From: Manihot esculenta
Lineage: Eukaryota > Streptophyta > Magnoliopsida > Malpighiales > Euphorbiaceae
Reading direction: 5' to 3'
Assembly (NCBI RefSeq): GCF_001659605.2
Contig: NC_035177.2
Coordinates: 7,348,780 to 7,412,779, forward strand
Length of the DNA: 64,000 nt
This document shows positions 34,660 to 44,535 of this stretch, piece by piece. Made by a program: the position numbers and the translations under genes. A model generated the notes under the pieces. It searched no databases and was not told the DNA's origin. It saw only the letters and a list, made by a program, of their open reading frames with translations. Within the stretch, counting starts at the first letter, position 1. Each line of letters opens with the position of its first letter.

Positions 34660-35539
34660 TGAAGAACCATGGTACGCAGACATGTAAACTACTTGGCCAC
34701 AGGTAACTTGCCTTCTGATATGCCTAAGCACACAAGAGACAAAATAAAGAAAGATGCCAAGTACTATATGTGGGATGAGCCATACTTGTGGAAATACTGT
34801 GCTGATCAAATGACAAGGAGATGTATTCCAGATCAAGAAATAGCTTCTGTGCTCACCTTCTGTCATTCATATAGTTGTGGTGGACACTTTGGTCCAAGAA
34901 AGACTGCTCATAAAATACTTGAAAGTGGCCTATTTTGGCCCACTATTTTTTGAGATGCTTTTCTATTTTGCAGATCATGTGCTAGGTGCCAACAAACAGG
35001 AAACTTGAGAAAGAAAAATCAAATGCCACAGAACCCCATCATGGTCTGTGAAGTGTTTGATGTGTGGGGCATAAACTTCATGGGGCCATTCCCGCCATCC
35101 TTTGGGTACACCTACATCATACTTGTAGTGGATTATGTATCCAAGTGGGTGGAAGCTAGAGCAACAAAGACTGATGATGCAAAAGCAGTAGTAGACTTTG
35201 TGAAGACCAACATCTTTGCCAGACATGGAGTACCAAAGGCAATCATCAGCGACAGAGGGACCCATTTTTGGAACAAGGTAGTGGAAAGCCTTCTCAGAAA
35301 GCACAACGTGATCCATAGAATATCCACAGCCTACCACCCTCAAACAAATGGGCAAGCTGAAGTGTCCAACAGAGAGATCAAGGCCATCCTTGAAAAGACA
35401 GTATCCCCCAACCAAAAGGACTAGAGTGCTAGATTAGAAGATGCTTTATGGGCCTACAGAACAGCCTACAAGACTCCCATTGGTATGTCTCCTTATAGAT
35501 TAGTCTATGGAAAAGCTTGTCACCTTCCAGTTGAGCTTG
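34660..35539 (+). pseudogene. Athila/Tat-type integrase, N-terminal and catalytic part
   Basis: Reads NYLATGNLPSDM, then a zinc-finger region (HSYSCGGHFG ... CRSCARCQQTGN), the catalytic core with WGINFMGPFP, SDRGTHF and NGQAEVSNREIK, and [20 protein letters not shown]. It is broken by a frameshift near 34680, a TGA at 34951-34953 and a TAG at 35422-35424 (relatives have Trp there). It ends at the solo LTR, with TSD copy AATAC at 35540-35544. Confidence 0.85.
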
Positions 35540-35544
35540 AATAC

Positions 35545-37311
35545 TGATATAACATATTTTAGTCCATTTTATCTTGATATTATTGATGATTATTTACATG
35601 ATTTCTGCTTAATTTAGTGTTCTTGGCATTGTTTTGCAGAAAATGGTGTAAAAGGACACTTTGGAGAAAATACCCCTAAAACTGCCTTATTTGGAGCAAA
35701 GGAGAGCAAGCCTGCCAAGTTGAAATCAAGAAAAGCTAAATAAGGAAAGTTCTAAATAAGGAAAGTGGCAAGGAAGGAAAGAACATTCAGCCAAAACAAT
35801 TTGAAATTCAAATTTCAAATCACCAAGTTGCCTTTTCCTTATTCTAGAAGCCATATCTCAAGTTGCCATATATGGAGAGCCAATTGGGGAAAGTATTTTG
35901 AAATTCAAATCTCTAAGATTCATATCCAAATTTTGAATTTCAAGATTCAGCCTATTGAGGAAGCCAAATCTTGAAGATCCCATGCCACCTCATCCCATGC
36001 ACATTCAAAATTCAAATTGCAAAGGAAGGCTCCACCTTCCTCTTTAGTGAATGGGCGGCAAGGGCAATGCACACAAGACTTCTTGGACACACTTGGGCAG
36101 CATCTTGAAGATCTTGGGCAGCAATTAAAAGACCAAAGAGTCCATCCCTTGCAAGTTGATACATGCTCCACGTTTTTGCCTCCACACATGCACATAGAAG
36201 GCATACCTTGGACCAAGGGCATTTTGGGCAGCCTCTAAAAGACTCATGGACTGTCAAGAAACCCTAGGCTGCCTCTCAAGACATATAAAAAGGCCTCAAG
36301 AAGACAAGAAGAGGCAGAATTCGTTCACCCCATCTCCTCCAAGGTTCGGCAGCCGCTCCACCTCCACCTTCTCCACCACCGGTTCTTCTTCTCTTGCTCT
36401 CTTCTTCTATTTTCGGTTTTGGTTCAGCCATGAGTGGCTGAAACCCCTTATTCTAGTTGAGGATTGGTTGAAACTAAGGTTGTTTAATGGATTGTGAGAT
36501 CTGAACATAAATTATTGTCTTTGATTTTGTTCAATATTCATGCAATTGATGCTTTAATTCCATGATTGCTTTGTTGTTTTGATCAAATTGGCCACTTGAT
36601 TCTTGATTGTAAGGTAATTGATTGTTAGTTGGGATTATTTTTTAGTCCGTAATTGCTGGAAATATTCTGACCTTAGAACACTTGGTGTAAAAACCAAGGA
36701 ATTGCATGATCTAGCATCATCTTCATGCGTTTGGAGTAGTTAGGATTGGATCTCTCTATTTCTTCATGCAATTGACAATTGTTTTGATGTCTATGGCCCA
36801 AGGACGTTCCTTGGCAATTTATTGATTAGTAATTGATTAGAGGACATTCCCTAATTGATTTAATCATAAGGAGAGACATGGTGGTGAGAAGCGTTTTCCA
36901 CCCCCATAACTAATCTATTGAATCAATCAAGATAATCTAAGTTTCAATGATCAATCTAAACAACCAAAGTGGATCCATATCTTCAACTAGATCTTTCTCA
37001 TATTGATTTCCTCTTTTATTTTAATTAGTTGGTGGTTTAATTGCTTTTAGTAGTGATTTAATTGCTTTCAGTAGTTTGTTAATCAAAATAATCTCAAAAC
37101 CCCCCTTTTTACTTTTATTGCACTTTACTTCTATTCCGCTTTCAGTTACTTGCTTTCAATTGTGTTTTCAATTAATTCTCTTGGTCTTGATTGAGAAAAA
37201 TAGATTGGTAGTCAATTCCCTGTGGATTCGATCCTTTCACCACTATCTGCAGTTGTAAATTGTTGATAACCAGAAAGGTTATTTTTGACCGGCTTCGACA
37301 ACCGCGAGTCA
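35545..37311 (+). mobile_element. Athila-type solo LTR (TSD AATAC/AACAC)
   Basis: 1767 bp from TGATATAACATATTTTAG to CAACCGCGAGTCA. The flanks are AATAC (35540-35544) and AACAC (37312-37316), a duplication with one later substitution. It interrupts the integrase of a same-family element. Confidence 0.9.
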
Positions 37312-37727
37312 AACACAAGGCATATTGGGCTATAAAGAGTTGCAACATGGACCTTAAGGAAGCTGGCTTCCATCACAAATTGCAATTGCAAGAGCTAGAA
37401 GAGATAATAAGAGATGCATATAAGACTTCTTGGAACTACAAAGCAAAAACCAAGGCCTCCCATGACAGTCGGATTTCAAGAAAACAATTTGAGGTTGGTG
37501 ATAAAGTCCTACTCTTTGACTCTTGTTTGAAATTGTTTCCAGGAAAGTTACGATCTAGATGGATTGTACCATTCATCGTAAAGCATGTTCACCCCCATGG
37601 AGTTGTAAACATCAAAAGCATAGAGACTGGAAAGATCTTCAAAGTAAATGGACATCGACTGAAACCATATTACGAAGGATTCGCAGTGCAAGTAGTGGAA
37701 GAAATTCCACTACAACATCCATCTTAG
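37312..37727 (+). pseudogene. Athila/Tat-type integrase C-terminus
   Basis: Resumes in phase with [15 protein letters not shown], then [32 protein letters not shown] and [10 protein letters not shown]. The stop is at 37725-37727. The join to the part upstream of the solo LTR falls inside the expected ELEHKAYW motif. Confidence 0.88.
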
Positions 37728-38788
37728 TCAGCCTAAGTGGATCGCACCATACGCCTTACACCCCAGGGGAGTACTCAGTTCTTTTGTTCTTTTATGTTTC
37801 TTATACATTGAGGACAATGCATGATTTAGGTATGGGGGTGCATATCTCTGAATTTTCCTTTCAGTTTTTGCGATTTCTCTTCTTCTTTTTCTTTCAGATT
37901 TGTGCAATTTTTTTCTTTTTTTTTTTTTCCTTTCAGTCTGTAATTTTTCCCTTTAGTTTTTTGTTTTAAGTTTTTGCTTTCAATAACACACACAACCACA
38001 ACCTTCTTCTTCTTTTTGATTTGCTCTACTCAAATTGATGAACTATGTTGGATGAGCTTTTCTTTCCATGACCCCATTGATGTGATTACTCTTTAAACTT
38101 ATGTTGAATCAATTGCAGTGAGTTATATTCATGTTTGAGAATTGCCTTTTGAATTGAATCTTGGAACTTACCATGGTGAAAAATAAACTGATGACCCTCA
38201 TTAGAGAGAATAAATTGAAATTGTGTGAATGAACTTAACATGACTTGTTTTAGCAATTGGTGTTGATTTGCCCAAATCATTGAGAGAAAGAAAATTCAGC
38301 AAAGGCAAAGACCTCAAAAGCACAAATTGAAAACTATTCCAATGGTCAAAAGACTATGAACAGAGCTAGTAGCCACTTGGACAGGTGACCAACTGAGTAA
38401 CTGGGGGGTATCACAATACATCACTTCCACATCAAAAGGTTGGTGACTTTTTCAAGCAAGGATAAAGTGCAAAAAGAAAAAAAAATGTAAAGCCTGAATA
38501 AAGTACTTCAAGGTAAGGGCAAGTCACTCTGAAAGCTAGAAAAAGTCTTAACAAAACAAACATGTGCATGTATGGTCTCTCTTGAGGAAAATAAATCCTA
38601 GTCATGGTAAGCAAAGCGAAATAAGGAAAGAAGGTGAGTAATCTTCATGCATGTATTCTTCACTGCAATGATTCAAAATAAGAGTCTAAAGTAAGAGCTA
38701 AAGTAGTAATAATGATCTAGAGTAAGAAAGCTTATTTGACAATGTTTGTTTGCTTGAGGACAAGCAAAAGGCAAGGTGTGGGGGTATT
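37728..38788 (+). other. Athila-type 3' non-coding region with two purine tracts
   Basis: No env-like or other frame. Two similar blocks occur: GAGGACAA (37810-37817) followed by TATGGGGGTG (37831-37840), and GAGGACAA (38756-38763) followed by AAGGTGTGGGGGTA (38773-38786) immediately before the LTR. The second is the likely polypurine tract, the first an internal copy. T-rich runs lie at 37893-37935. Confidence 0.75.
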
Positions 38789-39323
38789 TGATAGAGCATA
38801 TTTTAGTCCACTTTATCATTGTGTTATTGATGTCTATTTACATCTTTTCTGCCTAATTTTGTGGTTTTAATCATGTTTGCAAATATTAGGTGTAAAGAGA
38901 CAATATGGAGAAAATGCTCTTAAAACTGCCAAAAAGTGCCAAATATGGAAAGTGCCCAAAAAGGAAAGTTTTCAAATAAGGAAAGTTTTCAGAAAAGGAA
39001 AGTCTTCAAATAAGGGAAGTGCAGAACCAAAAGCGAATAAGGAAAGTTCAGTCAGAAGATTATTTGAAATTCAAATCGCAGATCTTTCTTTCCTTGTTCA
39101 AAGATGTGCACACACTGCAACAGTCAAATCTTCCTATTTAGGCAGCAAGATTTTAAGGAGATGCACTGACCTCTTCTTCATTCATCATTCAAAATTCAAA
39201 CGAAGGCTCCACCTAAAAAGGAAAGACTGGACAAATTTCTTTCCACTTCTGCACATTAATGACTGCACACTCTCCTTCCTCATTTGCAGTCCATGCGCAC
39301 CTTCCTCTTCCGGATCCCTTGCG
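38789..39323 (+). repeat. Athila-type 3' LTR, truncated by Tekay insertion
   Basis: Starts TGATAGAGCATATTTTAG right after the purine tract, which ties this LTR family to the Athila-type internal region. It is cut at 39324 by the Y0 Tekay LTR; the preceding five bases are TTGCG. The remainder is not in the window. Confidence 0.85.
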
Positions 39324-39789
39324 TGTAATACCCGGCTAGAGTCCGGTATCAGAATTCCTACCGTTCGGTGGAATCTCGGATGTCGGAACCCTCTAGAAGA
39401 GTAAAATCATGTTTTTATAAAATGTTTTCATGTATTCTATGGTTTTAAGTAAGAAAGAAATTGAGTTTTGAATGGAAAGTACTAAGGAGGGAAATCCAGG
39501 TTCGGCCGCCGAACATGGTGCAGTTTAGGGAGCACCTTTGGCCTCCGAAGGTGGTCTAGCCAGCCACCTATAAAAGGCCCCCTGTCCGAAAATGGGCGAG
39601 TCCATGCCCTCCCATGGTTAGTTTTGATGTTTTCCTTCAAATCCTACAAGTTTTAACGAGTTTTAACTTGGTTTTTGATGCTTTTGAGCTAAAGATCAAG
39701 TTTTGGAGCTTAGAGACCCAAGGAGCTAGATTTCTCTCATCTCCAAGTTAAGGATTGTATCCCCTCTCGATCTTCAAGAGGTAAGCTTA
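39324..39789 (+). repeat. Y0: start of a Tekay LTR
   Basis: TGTAATACCCGGCTAGAG onward, closest to the solo LTR at 28597. It includes a CCTATAAAAGG TATA motif near 39566 and the first splice-donor-like AAGAG-GTAAGC at 39775-39785. Interrupted at 39790 by Y1, with GCTTA (39785-39789) as the expected target duplication. Its continuation is not in the window. Confidence 0.85.
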
Positions 39790-42071
39790 TGTAATACCCG
39801 GCTAGAGTCGGCATCGGAATTCTACTTTCCGATGGAGTTCAGGATGTCGGAAGTCTCTAGATGGGTTAGATTTATGTTTTTCTAAAAGGTTTTGGTATGT
39901 TTCATAGTTTTAAAGCATAAGGAAATGAGTTTTTGAGTGAAATGAACCAAGGCAGAAAAGCCAAGTTCGACCGCCGAAGTTGAGTTTCGGCCGCCGAACA
40001 TGCATGGCTTTCGGTTTCACGTGTGACCGCCGAAGGTGGTCTGGCCAGCCACCTATAAATGGCCCTCAGTCGGTTGAAGCGGTAAGAGCACCGTTTCTTT
40101 TGTCTTCTGAGGTGAGACCCTGTCCTTTGTAGAGTTTTCTTCATGTTTTCATTAAATCTTGCAAAGATTTGATTAGTTTTTATGGTATTTTGAAGGTTTT
40201 AAGCTCAAAACTCAAAGTTGTGAAGTTTGGAGAGTTTGAAGGAGAGTTGCTCCAAAACTCCACGTTAGGATCGTTCATCTTCTTGGTTTCAAGAGGTAAG
40301 TGAAGATCCTGAGCTTGTTTTTATGTTTTCTGAAGGTTTTATGGGGTTTATGGAAAGAGTTGCATGAATAGGTTAAAAAGAGAGGTTTTGATGATTTTGT
40401 GCATAGAGCTTGTTTCTGTGTTGTTTGTGTTGTATGTTTGGGGTTTTTAGGTAGTTTTTGACCCCTTTGAGCATATACCTGAGTGTATGCAAGTTGAGGA
40501 AGTGCGGTGTGAAGTTGGAGAGGAGTTTGGTGCATTTGGCGAGAGGCAGGGCAAGTTTCTGCCCTGCTGATGAACTCAGGTTCGGCCGCCGAACCCATGA
40601 GGAGGTGGCTTCGGCTGCCCAAGCTTGCCCCCGAGCTTTTGGACTTTCGGCTCTGGAGGGAAGTTCGGCCGCCGAAGGTGCTGCCGAAGGTTAGAGACTT
40701 TCATCTCTGGAGTGCCTTTTGGCCTCCGAAACTTGCCCCCGAAAGGGTTCGGCAGCCGAAAGTGGAAGTTCGGCAGCCGAAAGTGGAAGTTCGGCCGCCG
40801 AAGGTGCTTGAGTTTCGTCTCTGGAGAGGACTTTCGGCCGCCGAACCTGCCACCGAAAGTGTCCTGTCCAGCTTTCTTTTGCATGCTTTGCATGGATGTT
40901 AGAGTGAGTTTAAGGGGATTCTTGGGGAGTTTAATAGAGTGATTCATAAGCTAGTTTGGTCCCTCATTTGAGTCCATCTGTATAGGTACAGACCAGAGGA
41001 ACCAGAGAGAGCAGCAGTGAGTACTACTCCAGAGTTTACAGAGCCTGCAGAGTCAGTCAGACCAGATAGCCAGAGGTGAGTGGAACTAACCTTAACTCTT
41101 TAACGTGCACAAATGGAATGTTTTAGCATATTTCATACATCATGATTATGCACTAGGTTGATTGCATTAGTATCCACAAATATGTTGCATTGCATAGTTA
41201 TTTGTTGATGTGGGTGAATGCTGAATGATCCAATAGTCTCAGACAGGAAGTCCAGGAGCCTTTGACTACGCCCTGGCAGGTATAGTAAAGACCAGGAGCC
41301 TTTGACTACGCCCTGGCAGTTATAGTAAAGACCAGGAGCCTTTGACTACGCCATGGCAATGGTAAGTACAGAGGTGTTATATACACATATACATATATGA
41401 CAGGAAGACCAGGTGCTCGATGCTACGCCCTGGCACAGAGTTACTGGGACTATGTGGTGACAGGTTTACTCTTGTTATGGATTGTCTGTGTTATGACGCA
41501 TTCCATTAGATCATATGTTAATGAATTGTTTTACTGTTCTACTCACTGGGCTATAGAGCTCATCCCACTCCCTTAACCCCAGTCTTGCAGGTTCAATGTA
41601 CAGTGTACAGGGAAGGTTCAACAAAGTGCAGAAAGAGAAAAGAGAATTGTAATAGTGTAGAGTGGACATGTAATATTAAAGAGATGTACTAGTTGTGTTT
41701 TCAGTTACAAATGTGCTTGACTTAGTAGTTTGTGATGTAAATCTGTTGTTATGTACATGATCTGTATATGTATATGTTTTACAGAGTATGTGAAAAACCA
41801 GGCTTAACAGGTATGAGTTAACCCATCTAGAGCAAGCTCTAGTCAGGAGTACAGAGTACAGAGTACAGAGTATAGAGTACAGAGTAGAGAGATAGTGCAT
41901 GCACAGGTTAAGCCTTGGTTCAGAAAAGAGTTTTTTATTTTCACAGAAAATGTATGATCATGTATGAGCTTTACAGGTACACAGAGAGTATAGCAAGCTT
42001 GCTACGGCTTCTGGCGGCCTTAAGCCTACCTGAATCCTAGCGCCGGTGACGGTCCATTTTGGGGTCGTTAC
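39790..42071 (+). repeat. Y1 5' LTR
   Basis: 2282 bp, missing only its last base, which lies at 51795 beyond the Y2 insertion. CCTATAAATGG TATA motif at about 40047; splice-like GT 40296, AG 40985, GT 41076, AG 41590. It has an extra 21-bp TTCGGCAGCCGAA unit (about 40750-40795) absent from the 3' LTR. Confidence 0.9.
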
Positions 42072-44313
42072 TGTAATACCCGGCTAGAATCCGGCACCGG
42101 AATTCCTGTTGTCTGGTGGAATCCGGGGTGTCGGAATTCTCAAAAGGGTAGGATTTATGTTTTACTAGGTATTATGATGTGTTTCAATGTTTGAAGGTTA
42201 AGGGAAGTGAGCCAAGTTCGGCCGCCGAAAGTAAGTTCGGCCGCCGAAAGTGTTTGGCTTCCGAAGGGAAGTTCGGCCCCCGAATGTTGCATGGTGTTAC
42301 ATGCGATTGGGCAGCCGACGATGAGTTGGCCAGCCAGCTGAGTCATGTTTGTGTTGACAAGTGTTGGCCTCAGATTCTTGCCATGGAATGACCACGTCTC
42401 TTATGACTCATCTGTACATGTTTTTGGTTGTTCTCACAGCAGTTTGAGGTGCTTGCAAAGGTATTGAGAGTTGAGAGAAACAAACGTGAGTTTGAGAGAG
42501 TTTGAGAGTGTGAGAGGAGGTGATCCGTTTTCCCTTGTTTAGAGTGTGTAGCTTCTTACGACAGGAGGTAAGTGATGTTCTTGAATATGTTTTCTGAAGG
42601 TTTTAGGGGGATTTGTGGAAGGAGATGCATGTTTAGGTTCTTAATGATAGTTTTGATGAGTTATGCATGTATACATGTGTATATGTTATGTTTGTTTTGT
42701 TGTTTGGGGTTAGTAGCTAGTCTTGGACCCCTGTGATCATATACATGAGTATATGTATGTTGAGGAGGTGAAGTTTGCATGGTTTGAGAAGTTGAAGGAA
42801 AGAAGGAGATGGTTTGTCGTTGAAACTGAGTTCTGGAGGAACTCAGGTTCGGCAGCCGAAAGTTCATTCGGCCGCCGAACCTCTTGCATGGTGACTTAGG
42901 CTGCCATAGCTTGCCCCCGCGAGTTGTGCATGTTCGGCTCTGTTTGGGGGATTCGGCCGCCGAAGGTGCCGCCGAAGGGTAGAGACTTTCGTCTCTGGAG
43001 TGCCTTGTGGCCTCCGAAACTTGCCCCCGAAAGGGTTCGGCCGCCGAACATAGAGATTCGGCCGCCGAAGGTGCTTGAGTTTCGTCTCTGGAGAGGACAT
43101 TCGGCCGCCGAACCTGCCGCCGAAAGTGTTCTGTCCAGCTTTTCTTTTGCATGCTTTGCATGGCTAGTTAAGTGAGTTTCAGGGGATTCTTGGGGAGTTT
43201 AATAGAAGTATTGATAAGTTAGTTTGGTCCCTCATTTGAGTCCATCTGTATAGGTACAGACCAGAGGAACCAGAGAGAGCAGCAGTGAGTACTGCTCCAG
43301 AGATTCGGAACCTGCAGAGTCAGTCAGTCCAGAGCCAGAGGTGAGTGGAACTAAACTTATGACTTTTAAGTGAATCACAAACTGCTTTTAGCATATCTCA
43401 TGCATCATGTTTATGCCATAGGTTGATTGCATTAGTATTCACGAATGTGTTGCATTGCATTGTTATTTGATGATGTGAGTAAATGCTGAATGATCCAATA
43501 GTCACAGACAGGAAGACCAGGAGCCTTTGACTACGCCCTGGCACGTATAGCAAAGACCAGGAGCCTTTGACTACGCCCTGGCAGGTATATAGCAAAGTCC
43601 AGGAGCCTTTGACTACGCCCTGGCAATGGTAAGTTCACAGGTGTTATATACACATATACATATATGACAGGAAGACCAGGTGCTCGCTTCTACGCCCTGG
43701 CACAGAGTTACTGGGACTATGTGGTGACAGGTTTACTCTTGATGTGGCTTGTCTGTGATATGATGCATTTCATGAGATCATATTTTACTGGGCTATTTTA
43801 CTGTTCTACTCACTGGGCTATAGAGCTCATCCCACTCCCTTAACCCCAGTTTTGCAGGTTCAGTGTACAGTGTACAGGGACAGTTCAGCAGAGTACAGGA
43901 AGAGTAAAGAGATCTGTAATAGCTTAGAGTGGACATGTAATATGAAAGAAATGTAATAGTGATTGCTTGACCTAGTGATGTATGTGTTGTACATGATCTG
44001 TATATGTATATATGTTTTCCTGTATATGAAAACCAGGCTTAACAGGTATGAGTTACCCATCTAGAGCAAGCTCTAGTCAGGGATACAGAGTACAGAGTAC
44101 ATGAGTACAGAGTACATGAGTACAGAGTACAGAGATAGTGCATGCACAGGTTAAGCCTTGGTTCAGAAAAGAGTTTTATTTTCACTGAAAATGTATGATC
44201 ATGTATGAGGTTTACAGGTACACAGAGAGTATAGCAGGCTTGCTACGGGTTCTGGCGGCCTTAAGCCGACCTGAATCCTAGCGCCGGTGACGGTCCTTTT
44301 TGGGGTCGTTACA
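42072..44313 (+). repeat. Y2 5' LTR
   Basis: Lacks the CCTATAAA motif of Y0, Y1 and the solo LTR at 28597. It carries CCACGTCTC (42392-42400) and TGACTCA (42404-42410) instead. Splice-like GT 42568, AG 43253, GT 43341, AG 43857. CCAGG...CCTGG repeats at 43515-43700. Confidence 0.93.
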
Positions 44314-44316
44314 GAT

Positions 44317-44328
44317 TGGTATCAGAGC
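44317..44328 (+). promoter_or_regulatory. Y2 primer-binding site
   Basis: TGGTATCAGAGC, initiator tRNA-Met type, three bases after the LTR edge at 44313. Confidence 0.93.
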
Positions 44329-44535
44329 CCTAGGTTCACATGATCGGACCTATAGAGACAGTGTTGGGCTCAGACAGGTTAGAAGTGGTCAAGCACAATA
44401 GGAAATATCATGTCCACTAGGATAGGGTCTTGAGTCCTATCTGCTATGATATGCTATGAGTGTTGTATGTGTATGTTTGATATGTGATGTTCATATGCTA
44501 AAGTGGTATGTTATATGTGTGTTTTCAGAGGAAAG

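Noticed and set aside
37728..38788. An env-like gene downstream of the Athila-type integrase
   Set aside because: Athila elements can carry such a frame, but here there are only short frames, T-rich tracts and purine runs. No membrane protein is supported.
41840..41890. GTACAGAGTACAGAGTACAG repeats as a possible CRISPR-like or satellite array
   Set aside because: A short (CAGAGTA)n microsatellite inside the Tekay LTR, present in all sister LTRs with varying number. Not an independent array.
42661..43161. Minus-strand 166-codon frame in the Y2 LTR (repeated at 50137-50637), and similar RRPN / RPPKV-rich frames in other LTRs
   Set aside because: These frames arise from the repeated GGCCGCCGAA motif, which lacks stops in several frames. 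They occur on both strands and lie inside LTRs, with no independent sign of coding.
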